A stretch of DNA of 20,621 nucleotides, taken from positions 1 through 20,621 of the forward strand of contig NZ_CAAKNY010000082.1 of the NCBI RefSeq assembly GCF_901212495.1, given 5' to 3'. Shown here piece by piece: positions 1-7,615 of the stretch. The position numbers were made by a program, and so were the translations under genes. How positions within the stretch are numbered: the first letter of the stretch is position 1; every line of letters begins with the position of its first letter. Source of the stretch: Collinsella aerofaciens (GTDB taxonomy: Bacteria > Actinomycetota > Coriobacteriia > Coriobacteriales > Coriobacteriaceae). The notes under the pieces are model-generated. The model did no database searches and had not been told where the DNA came from. It worked only from the letters and a program-made list of their open reading frames with translations.

Positions 1-70
1 ACAGGTTTATTTTGGCAGGTTTTATCTGGGTAAACAGCAAAAACCACCACGAAGTGGACACAGGCACCTT

Positions 71-160
71 TGCGGCGGTCTGTGCTGTGATGGGTGTCTG
101 CGGCGGTCTGTCTCGATTTGTAACATCTGGAGCCGATATTGCCGCCTAGATGTTACAGAT
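71..160. repeat. Short direct and inverted repeats in the left flank
   Basis: The first 207 bases hold no gene I can support. A 13-bp direct repeat (TGCGGCGGTCTGT) occurs at 71-83 and 99-111. An inverted repeat pairs 116-128 with 148-160, with 12 of 13 positions matching around a 19-nt loop. The only open frame here (minus strand, 22-234) is 70 codons of arginine-rich, low-complexity sequence with no recognisable family, so I do not call it. The function is unknown; it could be the end of a small RNA or degenerate mobile DNA. Confidence 0.45.
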
Positions 161-207
161 TTAGACAAACTGGTGGGACGGGCTGAGCTGCCCGCCCAAG
201 CAGCGGC

Positions 208-250
208 AAAAAGAAAAGGTAGATTTTCGGGCATGTCCCAAAAATCTACC
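208..250 (-). terminator. Rho-independent terminator of the M16 peptidase gene
   Basis: Read on the minus strand, a 14-bp stem with one mismatch (arms 237-250 and 218-231, 5-nt loop) begins 8 nt after the peptidase stop codon. It is followed directly by TTTTCTTTTT at 217-208. The geometry is that of an intrinsic terminator. The arm sequence, with an ATTTTCGGG core, resembles the palindromic repeat at 3392-3458, so the terminator may derive from that repeat family. Confidence 0.8.
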
Positions 251-258
251 TTGGTGCC

Positions 259-3200
259 TTAGCCCAGCAGGTCGATGACGGTAAAGCCGGCGTTGCTCTT
301 GGCGATGACGTCGCGTCCGCCAAAGACGCAGGTGGGCGAGACGGCTGCGATGCGCGTCACATCGGCGCCGAGCGAGCGCAGCTCACCGGGTGTGGCCGCG
401 AGCATCTGGGCGCGGCGCTCCTCGCGTGCATGCGGATCGAGCCCGGCCAGGTAGGTCGTGTTGCGGCGCTTGGTGAGCGCGTACGGCTTCACCGGTGCGT
501 CCATGCCGCTCACGCAGCTCACGATAAAGCCCTCAAAGGCGGCCTCGTCGGGCTCAAAGCTGCCGAGCCATTCGCCTGCGCGCGCCACGCGCTCAATCGA
601 AGGATCGATTGCCGGGTCACGGTAGGTGTAGAACGCCGTCTGACGCTCGCCGGCCGCGCGGAATCCGCAACCGTACGCACCGCCCTTCACGCGGATCTCG
701 TTCCACAGGTAGTCGTAGGAGAGCGCGTTGGCGGCAACCGCCCAGGCGCCCGTCACGTCGAGCCCCAAGCGACGCGGGTCGCACGCGCTTGCCGCAAAGC
801 AGATGTCGCTGGGGATGACGAACGCCTCGTGGCGGTCGCACGGCGCCGGCACCACGAGCGCGTTGCGGCCGGCATTGGCGCCGTCACCGGCGCCAAGCCC
901 CAGGTCGCCCGCGGCATCCCAGTACGCGTCAAAGTCCTCGTCGCTGCCGGTAAAGCTCGCCATGCAGCCATCGGCCACAAAGATGCGGTCTGCCAGCGCG
1001 GCAAGCTTGGCGCGCAGGTCGTCCAGTCGCTCGTCAAAGTGCTCGAGCAGATCGCGCAGGAACAGGTAGAAGTCCACGCCCGAGAGCTGCTCGCGCACCA
1101 CGGCCGAAGGCGAGCTGTAGCTCATCGCGCGACCGAGCGCCGCCGAGTGTCCGTTGTTGATAAAGCCCTGCTCAAGCCCAATGCGAATCTGCGTGAGCAC
1201 GTCGCGCACGCGGTCGGCGTCAGCATCGAGCAACAGCGTGCTCGACCACACCTCGCGCGGCAGGCTCGCCAGCGCGTCGATCTTTTCGGACAGGGCGCCG
1301 GCGCTCACCAGCAGGTAGGGGCGTACGCCGTCCACGTCGGGCTGCGTCATGACCTCGGTCGTAAAGCTCAAAAAGCCCAGCTTGCCGGCGAGCAGGTTGT
1401 CGAGTTCCTCGGCCGAATGCTCACGCGTGGGCAGCTGCTTAAGCAGGCGGCAGAGCAGCGTCACATAGGGCAGGTCCTCAAATGCGACGCAACTCAGGTC
1501 GAAGTACTGCATGGCGTAGGCCAGGCGGTTGGTGGGAATGTCGTGGCGCAGACAGGGGATGGGCGCAGTCGTGTCCACGACCAGCGGCGGCTCGGGGCGC
1601 GCCTCGCCAATGTCGGACACGCGCAGGCGCGGCAGCGTGGCCTTGGCCTCGGGCGTGTCTTCGGCCTCCTGCGCGGCACGCAGCGCGGCCGTACGCTCGA
1701 CCACATCGGCCAGCTCGGCATCGGTCATGGCGTCGCGCTTGGCAGCCAGCTCGGCAGCTTCGGCGCCCTCCGCACCCTCGGCAGCGTCTACCGGAACCAG
1801 CTCGACGAGCGCCATGTGGTCGTTTTGCAGTACCAGTTCGCGCAGCAGGTCCTCAAAGTAGCTGCCGTCCAGCTCGCCACGCAGCTCCTCGTACACCGGG
1901 CCGTACTTGAGCGCCAGCGTCGCGGCGTCGTCATCGTAAAGCCAGGTGCTCAACGCGTCGCACGCAATGGCCACGCCGTCGGCGATGCCATAGTCGCGCT
2001 GGCGCAGGTCGTACTCGTTGCTGCTGATGATAGCTTCCAGGCGCTCGCGCGGAATGCCGTGCTCGCACAGGTCGTGGCAGGCGTCCTGGAACACGCGGCG
2101 CAGCTCGCGCGCCACGCCGGGCTGCGCGTTTTGCAGCATGATGAGCTCGTAGGGCTGCAGGCACTCGGCCGCGGTGTAGCTCACCACGTTGCCGCCCAGG
2201 CCCGCCGCCAGAATGGCCTTTTTAACCGGGGCCTCGTTGGAGCCCAGCAACGCCTCGAACAGGATATCCGCCGCGATCGTGCGCTTGCGGTCGAGCGCGC
2301 TGCCCAGCACAAGGCCCAGGCCCACCAGGGCGTTCTCGGGCGTGGTGGCCATCTCGACGCGCTTATACTCGCAGGCCACAGGCTCCTGCACGTCCAGCGG
2401 GTTGGGCGCCAGCGTGGACGGGTCCTCGCCGGCGGCAACGGCAGCGTCCATGCGGCGGCTCGCGGCACTCGGCTGCGACAGATAACGCTCGTCCAAAAAC
2501 GCCAGTGCGCGGTCCACATCTAGGTCACCGTAGAGCGTAATGTAGGAGTTGGAAGGATTGTAGTGGCGCGCGTGCGTGTCCAGGAACTGCTCGTAGGTGA
2601 GCGCGGGAATCGCGCGCGGGTCACCGCCGCTCTCGTGCGCATAGGCGGTGTCGGGATAGAGTGCGGCGTTGACGGCGTCGTCCAGCACGCTCATGGGATC
2701 GGACAGCGCGCCCTTCATCTCGTTGAACACCACGCCGTTATAGCGCAGCGTGCCCTCGCGCAGGCTCGCGGGGCTGCCGTCGCCCTCGCCCTCGGGGCCC
2801 TGCGGCAGGTCCAGCTCGTAGTGCCAGCCCTCCTGCTCAAAAATGGTGGGCTTGGTATAGATAGCCGGGTTGAACACCGCGTCCAGGTACACGTCCATCA
2901 GGTTGTACAGGTCCTGCTCGTTGGTGGTGGCAACGGGGTAGATGGTCTTGTCGGGGTAGGTCATGGCGTTGAGGAACGTCTGCATGGAGCTCTTGATCAG
3001 GTCGACAAACGGCTCCTTGACGGGAAACTTGGCCGACCCGCACAGCACCGAGTGCTCAAGAATATGGAACACGCCGGTGGAATCGGCTGGCGGCGTCTTA
3101 AAGCCAATGGCAAAGGCCTTGTTCTCGTCATCGCATGCCAGGTACAGCAGGCGAGCGCCCGAGGCGGTGTGGTGCAGCACGTAGGCGTCCGAGTCGAGCT

Positions 3201-3303
3201 CGGGCACGGTTTCGCAGCGCTCGACGGCAAAACCGTGGCAGGTGGTACCGGGCACCAGAAGCGCGGCGGCAGCGGCGCGCGGGTCGGTTGAGGTGGTGAG
3301 CAT
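259..3303 (-). CDS. M16C family zinc metallopeptidase (presequence protease/insulinase-like)
   Basis: This 1014-residue protein is close to the length of the PreP/M16C family, whose members degrade peptides inside a closed two-half chamber. The inverted zinc motif HILEH is at residues 80-84 (His80 and His84 as ligands, Glu83 as catalytic base). The distal ligand is Glu195 in VVFNEMKG, matching the segment that carries the third ligand in human PreP. The conserved VLCGS, FLNAMTYPDKT and FEQEGWHYE blocks are also present, and no signal peptide is seen, so a cytoplasmic peptide-clearing role is inferred. I chose the ATG at 3303 because AAGGAG lies 7 nt upstream. The frame stays open to 3465, but that extension runs through an interspersed repeat and is not protein-like. 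The gene stands alone, with its own promoter and terminator, divergent from the GntR gene. The substrate is unknown. Confidence 0.95.
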   Translation of the reverse strand: MLTTSTDPRAAAAALLVPGTTCHGFAVERCETVPELDSDAYVLHHTASGARLLYLACDDENKAFAIGFKTPPADSTGVFHILEHSVLCGSAKFPVKEPFVDLIKSSMQTFLNAMTYPDKTIYPVATTNEQDLYNLMDVYLDAVFNPAIYTKPTIFEQEGWHYELDLPQGPEGEGDGSPASLREGTLRYNGVVFNEMKGALSDPMSVLDDAVNAALYPDTAYAHESGGDPRAIPALTYEQFLDTHARHYNPSNSYITLYGDLDVDRALAFLDERYLSQPSAASRRMDAAVAAGEDPSTLAPNPLDVQEPVACEYKRVEMATTPENALVGLGLVLGSALDRKRTIAADILFEALLGSNEAPVKKAILAAGLGGNVVSYTAAECLQPYELIMLQNAQPGVARELRRVFQDACHDLCEHGIPRERLEAIISSNEYDLRQRDYGIADGVAIACDALSTWLYDDDAATLALKYGPVYEELRGELDGSYFEDLLRELVLQNDHMALVELVPVDAAEGAEGAEAAELAAKRDAMTDAELADVVERTAALRAAQEAEDTPEAKATLPRLRVSDIGEARPEPPLVVDTTAPIPCLRHDIPTNRLAYAMQYFDLSCVAFEDLPYVTLLCRLLKQLPTREHSAEELDNLLAGKLGFLSFTTEVMTQPDVDGVRPYLLVSAGALSEKIDALASLPREVWSSTLLLDADADRVRDVLTQIRIGLEQGFINNGHSAALGRAMSYSSPSAVVREQLSGVDFYLFLRDLLEHFDERLDDLRAKLAALADRIFVADGCMASFTGSDEDFDAYWDAAGDLGLGAGDGANAGRNALVVPAPCDRHEAFVIPSDICFAASACDPRRLGLDVTGAWAVAANALSYDYLWNEIRVKGGAYGCGFRAAGERQTAFYTYRDPAIDPSIERVARAGEWLGSFEPDEAAFEGFIVSCVSGMDAPVKPYALTKRRNTTYLAGLDPHAREERRAQMLAATPGELRSLGADVTRIAAVSPTCVFGGRDVIAKSNAGFTVIDLLG

Positions 3304-3355
3304 ATGCAGTCTCCTTTGACGCCCCAGCGGGGGCGAATCGAGTCGAATCCCCGAG

Positions 3356-3383
3356 AGTATACCCATATGGGGCCCTCGACCAA
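3356..3383 (-). promoter_or_regulatory. Candidate promoter of the M16 peptidase gene
   Basis: On the minus strand, TTGGTC (3383-3378) and TATACT (3361-3356) are separated by 16 nt, a sigma70-like arrangement. It would give a 5' untranslated region of roughly 45 nt before the ATG at 3303. The -35 box matches only partly. It lies just outside the palindromic repeat that starts at 3392. Confidence 0.45.
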
Positions 3384-3391
3384 TCTGCCGG

Positions 3392-3518
3392 ATGAGCGTG
3401 GATTTTCGGACGGAATCTGCCGCAAAAGCCCAAAATCCGTCCAATAATCCACGCTCATGCGTCAACCACGTATCTCTCGCCTCACATTCATCTCTATGAC
3501 GAGGGATAACTGAGGGAC
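3392..3518 (+). repeat. Interspersed palindromic repeat, copy A
   Basis: Arms 3392-3413 and 3437-3458 form an inverted repeat with 20 of 22 positions matching and a 23-nt loop. From 3437 to 3518 the sequence aligns without gaps to copy B (8563-8644), with 68 of 82 bases identical by hand count. The shared core CCGTCCAAWAATCC followed by GCTCATG also occurs in copy C near 10420. This copy lies between two divergent genes, so it does not act as a simple terminator there. The rest of the intergenic stretch (3519-3668) shows nothing I can name. Confidence 0.8.
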
Positions 3519-3668
3519 AGACAGAAGATAAAAATCAATCGGCTTATCGGATGCATTTATCGCCATCAGGTTGAGGCTGTATGCGGAGATGGATGGACTC
3601 TACACCGCTTACACAAAATAACCCCTGCCTGTCGAAACATATAGAAAATGGCATGGAGTGTTAAAAGT

Positions 3669-3674
3669 TATAAT
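3669..3674 (+). promoter_or_regulatory. Candidate -10 box for the GntR regulator gene
   Basis: A perfect TATAAT lies 56 nt before the chosen start codon in an A/T-rich stretch unlike its surroundings. I found no convincing -35 box at normal spacing, so the call is weak. Confidence 0.35.
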
Positions 3675-3729
3675 ACAATATAAGTCATATATCTATAAAT
3701 TGTTGATTCCTTGCAAAGGTATGGTTGAT

Positions 3730-4434
3730 ATGGTTGAAGCAAATAGCGTTATCCCCCTGTACAAACAGATTGTTCGTGCGCTTTCTGATTCGATCGCCAA
3801 CGGCACGTACCGCCCGGGAGATAAGCTCCCGACCGAGACGGAGCTTATCGAGCAATTTGGCGTGAGCCGAATAACGGTTCGCTCCGCAATTAAAGAAATG
3901 GAAGATGCTGGGCTTGTTGAGAGGGCCCGCGGCAAGGGCACGTTCGTTTCGTCGGACACACAGATGTATGCCGCGGACGACCGTGAGAGCTTTACCCATT
4001 CGTGCCAGCTTGCGGGAAAACAGGCGTCTACCAGGGTTCTCGAAATGGGCTGGGACTTCCCAAACCTGCGAGACGCGAAGTTCCTGGGCGTAGACGATAC
4101 TCAAAAGGTATTGCGTAGTCGTCGTCTGCGCCTTGTGGATGGCAAGCCCACGATGCTGGAAACCAATAGCTATTCCGCTGCGCTTTCTTTTTTGGAGCAT
4201 GAATCCCTCGAGGATTCGCTGATGGCGGTACTCGATCGCCAGGGGATCAAGATGGGTCCAAACACGCGTACGCTCGAGGTCTGCTATGCGAGCGAGCTTG
4301 AGGCGGCATACCTTAACGTGGAGCTGGACTCTTCGCTGCTTCTGTTTGTCGATAGACGTTATGCTCCAAGCGGCGAGCCGCTTTTCATCTCCCGTCAGGT
4401 GTACTGCACCGAGCGACTGAAGTTCTATTTGTAA
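3730..4434 (+). CDS. GntR/HutC-family transcriptional regulator (UTRA domain) of the PTS locus
   Basis: This 234-residue protein has an N-terminal winged-helix GntR domain (about residues 5-72: YKQIVRAL, GDKLPTETEL, FGVSRITVRSAI, GLVERARGKGTFV). A UTRA effector-binding domain of the HutC subfamily follows (about 80-234). HutC-type regulators usually bind a sugar phosphate and repress the adjacent catabolic operon. E. coli FrlR, which controls fructoselysine use, belongs to this type. I chose the ATG at 3730 because AAAGG (3715-3719) is correctly spaced for it; ATG 3721 is too close, and the GTG at 3658 would add a non-conserved tail. It lies 132 nt upstream of the EIIA gene on the same strand. 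A TGGT-N6-ACCA palindrome directly after it is a plausible operator. The effector is inferred, not shown. Confidence 0.92.
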   Translation: MVEANSVIPLYKQIVRALSDSIANGTYRPGDKLPTETELIEQFGVSRITVRSAIKEMEDAGLVERARGKGTFVSSDTQMYAADDRESFTHSCQLAGKQASTRVLEMGWDFPNLRDAKFLGVDDTQKVLRSRRLRLVDGKPTMLETNSYSAALSFLEHESLEDSLMAVLDRQGIKMGPNTRTLEVCYASELEAAYLNVELDSSLLLFVDRRYAPSGEPLFISRQVYCTERLKFYL

Positions 4435-4445
4435 ATTAGAGATAG

Positions 4446-4463
4446 ATTGGTTTACCGACCAAT
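4446..4463. promoter_or_regulatory. Candidate GntR/HutC operator
   Basis: A perfect 6-bp inverted repeat, ATTGGT-N6-ACCAAT, lies just upstream of the putative PTS promoter. HutC-type regulators such as NagR and DasR bind related TGGT...ACCA palindromes, although their usual spacer is shorter. The position between the regulator gene and the EIIA promoter supports the call. No second full copy was found upstream of the SIS gene. Confidence 0.5.
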
Positions 4464-4488
4464 TGTTACCGTTCGCGGATTTGGAAAA

Positions 4489-4536
4489 TTGACACACCGC
4501 GTAGGTGGAGATTGCTAATATACTTTGTTATGACAA
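4489..4536 (+). promoter_or_regulatory. Candidate promoter and palindrome for the PTS EIIA-EIIB transcript
   Basis: TTGACA is at 4489-4494 and an extended -10 (TGC followed by TAATAT) at 4513-4521. The spacing between the hexamers is 21 nt, longer than ideal, so the extended -10 may carry most of the activity. Immediately downstream, TTGTTATGACAA (4525-4536) is a 10-of-12 palindrome that could be a second operator overlapping the start of transcription. Confidence 0.45.
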
Positions 4537-4566
4537 TATAGTACGTCTTATTGATATTGGAGAACT

Positions 4567-4986
4567 ATGAATAAGATATTGCTAGCGAGTCATGGTTATC
4601 TCGCCCAAGGTATGAAAAGCTCTCTGGAGATTCTGATGGGTACCGACGACCGAATCGAGTGCCTGTGCGCCTATGTCGATGACGACTCAAGGGATGTCGC
4701 GGCGTTGATTGATGCATGGGTGGAGGCGAAGGATCCTGCCGACTCTTGGTTTGTCGTGACTGACATCTTTGGCGGCTCTGTAAGCAACGAATTCATACAG
4801 AGGCAGACTGCCGAATCGTTTACGTTGATCGCCGGAATGAACTTGCCGCTGCTGGTGGAAATGGTTACACAGCTGGACTCCCTGGATGCGGACAAGGCCA
4901 AAGCCGCGGTCGAGGGATCGCGTTCGTTTATTCAGCTTTGCGAGGCGGCGGACATGCTTGCCGGCGCCGAGGAAGAAGATTTCTAG
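4567..4986 (+). CDS. PTS system mannose-family EIIA component
   Basis: This 139-residue cytoplasmic phosphocarrier accepts phosphate from HPr on His9 (ASHG, residues 7-10) and passes it to EIIB. The VTDIFGGS block (64-71) is the second signature of this fold, and its Asp66 corresponds to the conserved Asp near the active site of E. coli ManX. The length equals a stand-alone EIIA domain. The start ATG has GGAG 4 nt upstream. It is the first structural gene of the uptake locus, after the GntR regulator. A 71-nt gap with a strong hairpin separates it from EIIB. The mannose (SorBCMA) family covers many sugars, and the substrate cannot be read from this subunit alone. Confidence 0.95.
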   Translation: MNKILLASHGYLAQGMKSSLEILMGTDDRIECLCAYVDDDSRDVAALIDAWVEAKDPADSWFVVTDIFGGSVSNEFIQRQTAESFTLIAGMNLPLLVEMVTQLDSLDADKAKAAVEGSRSFIQLCEAADMLAGAEEEDF

Positions 4987-4994
4987 TTAGTTCT

Positions 4995-5022
4995 GGTTCG
5001 AGCCCTAGCTAGGGGTCGAACC
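4995..5022. repeat. Palindromic hairpin between EIIA and EIIB
   Basis: A 28-nt near-perfect palindrome (13 of 14 positions paired: GGTTCGA...TCGAACC around CCCTAG/CTAGGG) fills the gap between the two genes. It has no T-run behind it, so it is not a standard terminator. An mRNA processing or stability element that sets the relative yield of EIIA and EIIB is a reasonable inference. Confidence 0.65.
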
Positions 5023-5057
5023 TGTCAGTCCCTTTATCACGTGCGGAGATGATAACG

Positions 5058-5531
5058 ATGATTAAGCTTACGAGAGTTGATTACCGACTGATTCACGGCC
5101 AAGTTGCCATGTCCTGGACTCATGCTTTGGATGTAGATTGCATCCTGCTTGCCAGCGATGCGGTGGCAAAAGATGACATGAGGAAGGCGGCCTTGAGGCT
5201 CGCCCGCCCCAACGGCGTGAAGCTCGTCATCAAGGATGTTGACGCTGCTATCGAGGCGCTCAACAGCGGCGTTACCGACAAGTATTCGCTGTTTATCATC
5301 GCTGAGACGATTGAAGATGTCTATCGTCTCGCTAAGGGCTGCAAAGACATCAAAGAGATCAATCTGGGTGGAACCCGAAAGACTCCTGAGACCACGCTTC
5401 ATCCGACCCCTGCAATCTTCGCGACCGAGAAAGATGCCGAGCATATCCAAGAGCTTCTGGGCGATGACGTGGCCATCGAAATCCGTCAGGTTCCCAATGA
5501 CGCTAAGGTGTTTGCCAAGGACGTTTTTTAG
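5058..5531 (+). CDS. PTS system mannose/sorbose-family EIIB component
   Basis: This 157-residue cytoplasmic protein transfers phosphate from EIIA to the incoming sugar. The N-terminus carries the family signature LTRVDYRLIHGQV, with the phosphorylated histidine at His13. The usual RVDDRLIHGQV has Tyr here in place of the second Asp. The ATG at 5058 is preferred over the in-frame ATG at 5049 because GGAG at 5044-5047 is 10 nt from the former and only 1 nt from the latter. Downstream lies a strong terminator and then a new promoter, so EIIA-EIIB can form a separate transcript. The membrane partners EIIC and EIID are encoded after the SIS gene. Confidence 0.95.
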   Translation: MIKLTRVDYRLIHGQVAMSWTHALDVDCILLASDAVAKDDMRKAALRLARPNGVKLVIKDVDAAIEALNSGVTDKYSLFIIAETIEDVYRLAKGCKDIKEINLGGTRKTPETTLHPTPAIFATEKDAEHIQELLGDDVAIEIRQVPNDAKVFAKDVF

Positions 5532-5582
5532 CCGAAAACATGCTGGTGTTCGGTATTTATTGAACTGACACTCTATGCCTAT

Positions 5583-5613
5583 GCCCGTCGATCATTTGAT
5601 CGGCGGGCTTTTT
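5583..5613 (+). terminator. Intrinsic terminator after EIIB
   Basis: GCCCG...CGGGC arms (5583-5594 and 5597-5608) pair over 12 positions with one G-T wobble and are followed by TTTTT. It lies between EIIB and the SIS gene, inside what would otherwise look like one operon. It either ends the EIIA-EIIB transcript or lowers read-through into the second block. Confidence 0.85.
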
Positions 5614-5647
5614 ATTAAAGAAAAATCGAAAAAATCTGAAATAGTTC

Positions 5648-5678
5648 TTGCATAGTTGGTTATATAAAGTATTATAAC
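5648..5678 (+). promoter_or_regulatory. Candidate promoter and operator of the SIS-EIIC-EIID block
   Basis: TTGCAT (5648-5653) and TATTAT (5670-5675) are 16 nt apart, a good sigma70-like pair in an A/T-rich patch. A GTTATA-N8-TATAAC inverted repeat (5659-5678) overlaps the -10 region and could be a repressor site. It differs in sequence from the ATTGGT palindrome at 4446, so the same regulator need not bind both. Confidence 0.55.
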
Positions 5679-5725
5679 GTCATGGGATGAATGAAGGGTT
5701 CATCCAAGTGAGTTAGGAGTAAGGG

Positions 5726-6760
5726 ATGTTCAATTTCGATGAGCCTCGTTACGAGAAGGTTGTGAGCGATGCCCTCGCTCTCCGTCCTCAGATTGAGGCT
5801 GCCGTGGACGAGGTCTGCGAGCAGGGTTATTCCAACATCTTCTTCATCGGCTGCGGCGGCACCTGGGCCCACACGCTCCCGATGAAGTATTGGGTCGAGA
5901 CCACCACGGCCGACGTCGACGTCCACTGCGAGATCGCCGCCGAGTTCCTCGCGTGCCCGCCCAAGACCTTCAACAAGGATTCGGTCTGTGTCTTCTCCAC
6001 CCGTACCGGCACCACCCCCGAGATCATCGAGGCTGCCAAGTTCTGCCAGGAGCAGGGCGCCCGCACGCTGATGTATGTCTCCAACGACAATACCCCGGCC
6101 ACCGAGTACGCCGATTACAAGTTCTTCAGCTTCGCCGAGGACGACGTCCTGTGCGAGGCCATCTACACCTACCAGATCACGCTGGTCGCCCGCTTCCTCA
6201 AGAACGCCGGCGCCTTCCCCAAGTACGACACCTTCATGGAGGAGTTCGGCAACATCGCTCCGTACCTCATCAAGGCCAAGGACGCCCAGGACGAGCGCTG
6301 CGCCGCCATGGCCGAGGACTTCAAGGACACCGACTACCACATGGTGATCGGATCCGGCATGCTCTGGGGCGAGGCCTACGACTACGCCATGTGCATCCTC
6401 GAGGAGATGCAGTGGATCAAGACCAAGTCTATCCACGCCGCCGAGTTCTTCCACGGCACCATCGAGCTGTGCGAGGAGGGCACGAGCCTCATTATGCTCT
6501 ACGGCGAGGACGACACCCGTAAGCTCATGGACCGCGTGGACAACTTTACCCACATGCTCGCCGACGAGAAGGGCGTCAACGTCCGCGTGAACAAGTTTGA
6601 CACCGCCGAGGTCGAGCTGCCGTTCAGCGACCCCGAGTTCCGCAAGATCGTCTCCCCGATGGTCACCTACACCATCACCGAGCGTCTGAGCTGCCATCTC
6701 GAGCACGTCCGTAACCACCCGCTCACCACGCGTCGTTACTATCACCAGATGAACTACTAA
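5726..6760 (+). CDS. SIS-domain sugar-phosphate deglycase/isomerase, FrlB/GfrF-like
   Basis: This 344-residue protein has two SIS domains. Phosphosugar-binding signatures are IGCGGTW (41-47) and STRTGTTPEI (91-100). The block from Glu227 to HAAEFFHG (237-244) matches the GlmS isomerase active site, where a catalytic Glu precedes a His by 16 residues; here the pair is Glu227/His243. The neighbouring mannose-type PTS would deliver the sugar already phosphorylated. FrlB, FraB and GfrE/GfrF enzymes cleave 6-phosphorylated Amadori products to glucose 6-phosphate and an amino acid, so this is the best-supported role. An amino-sugar-phosphate isomerase or deaminase is the alternative. The start ATG has AGGAG 6 nt upstream. 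No FrlD-like kinase is nearby, as expected when a PTS does the phosphorylation. Substrate assignment is inference from context. Confidence 0.85.
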   Translation: MFNFDEPRYEKVVSDALALRPQIEAAVDEVCEQGYSNIFFIGCGGTWAHTLPMKYWVETTTADVDVHCEIAAEFLACPPKTFNKDSVCVFSTRTGTTPEIIEAAKFCQEQGARTLMYVSNDNTPATEYADYKFFSFAEDDVLCEAIYTYQITLVARFLKNAGAFPKYDTFMEEFGNIAPYLIKAKDAQDERCAAMAEDFKDTDYHMVIGSGMLWGEAYDYAMCILEEMQWIKTKSIHAAEFFHGTIELCEEGTSLIMLYGEDDTRKLMDRVDNFTHMLADEKGVNVRVNKFDTAEVELPFSDPEFRKIVSPMVTYTITERLSCHLEHVRNHPLTTRRYYHQMNY

Positions 6761-6781
6761 TCCTCACAAATTGCTGCGGTT

Positions 6782-6820
6782 GTCTGCAGGCGAGCTGCGC
6801 AGAACGCCTCGCCTGCAGAC
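6782..6820. repeat. Perfect hairpin between SIS gene and EIIC
   Basis: A perfect 13-bp stem (6782-6794 with 6808-6820) encloses a 13-nt loop. It is followed by CTATTTCTGG and not by a clean T-run, so it is either a weak terminator or an mRNA-stabilising or processing structure. Like the hairpin after EIIA, it would allow the soluble enzyme and the membrane subunits to be made in different amounts from one message. Confidence 0.65.
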
Positions 6821-6841
6821 CTATTTCTGGGGTTGATCGAA

Positions 6842-7615
6842 ATGGTTGTCCAGTATCTTCTAGTTGCACTGGTCGCATTTATTGCGTCCATGGACGAGCA
6901 ATTATTTGGCATTACGATGCTTGGTCGTCCGCTGTTTACGAGCCTGTTTGTCGGCTTGATCCTTGGCGATGTCCAGCAGGGCGTTATCGTCGGCGCTGCT
7001 TTGGAGTCCATGTTCATGGGCGCCATCATGGTCGGCGCGGCGGTTCCTCCCGAGGTCTATGCCTCCGGTGTGCTTGGCTGCGCGTTTGCCGTCATTACGG
7101 GTACGGGCACGGCAACTGCCGTCGCGCTTGCCCTTCCCGTCTCCGTCTTCCTTCAGGTGTGGCGCAACTTCTGCTACGCCGTTCCGGGTGCCTTTGCCTG
7201 CAAGAAGATTGAGACCGCTCTGGCAAATCGCGATCTTGCCAAGGCGAATCTGTACCATCTGACCATCGTGCCGCTGTCGATTGGCATTCCGTCTGCACTG
7301 CTGGTGTTTGGCTCGCTGTTCTTTGGTGCCGACCTCATCAACAATGCACTCAACGCGATTCCGCAGTTTGTGATGGACGGCCTCAACGTTGCGTCCGGCG
7401 TCATGGTCTGCATCGGCTTCGCTCTTCTTATTAGGACCATGGGCGATAATAAGCTTCTTCCCTGGCTGTTCCTGGGATTCATTATGGTCATCTACCTCAA
7501 GATGGACGTTATCGGCGTCGCCGCAGCTGCCATTTGCGTCGCGCTGCTCCTGGCCTTCCGCGAGGGCTCGTCCGGTCCGCAGGCGGTTGCTGCAGATAAA
7601 GAGGAGGACTTCTAA
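6842..7615 (+). CDS. PTS system mannose/sorbose-family EIIC membrane component
   Basis: This 257-residue integral membrane protein forms the sugar channel together with EIID. The family hallmark runs from LILGDVQQG to GAALESMFMGAIMVGAAVPP in the first third, and the rest is a series of hydrophobic segments, about eight by eye. The ATG at 6842 is chosen over the in-frame TTG at 6833: the only purine-rich stretch, GGGG at 6829-6832, is 9 nt from the ATG and abuts the TTG. The C-terminus ends in a charged cytoplasmic tail (ADKEEDF). Its stop codon overlaps the EIID start (TAATG), so translation of the two membrane subunits is coupled. Confidence 0.95.
   Translation: MVVQYLLVALVAFIASMDEQLFGITMLGRPLFTSLFVGLILGDVQQGVIVGAALESMFMGAIMVGAAVPPEVYASGVLGCAFAVITGTGTATAVALALPVSVFLQVWRNFCYAVPGAFACKKIETALANRDLAKANLYHLTIVPLSIGIPSALLVFGSLFFGADLINNALNAIPQFVMDGLNVASGVMVCIGFALLIRTMGDNKLLPWLFLGFIMVIYLKMDVIGVAAAAICVALLLAFREGSSGPQAVAADKEEDF

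Noticed and set aside
22..234. A 70-codon minus-strand frame
   Set aside because: Arg-rich, no ribosome-binding site, no family, and it overlaps the terminator of the peptidase gene.
430..2523. A 697-codon plus-strand open frame opposite the M16 peptidase gene
   Set aside because: It is antisense to a gene with full catalytic motifs. Its translation is rich in Arg, Ala, Val and His without any family motif, which is typical of the complement of high-GC coding DNA.
5672..6745. A 357-codon minus-strand frame opposite the SIS gene
   Set aside because: It mirrors the SIS coding region, is Val/Gly/Leu-rich and has no recognisable domain; the plus-strand gene is certain.
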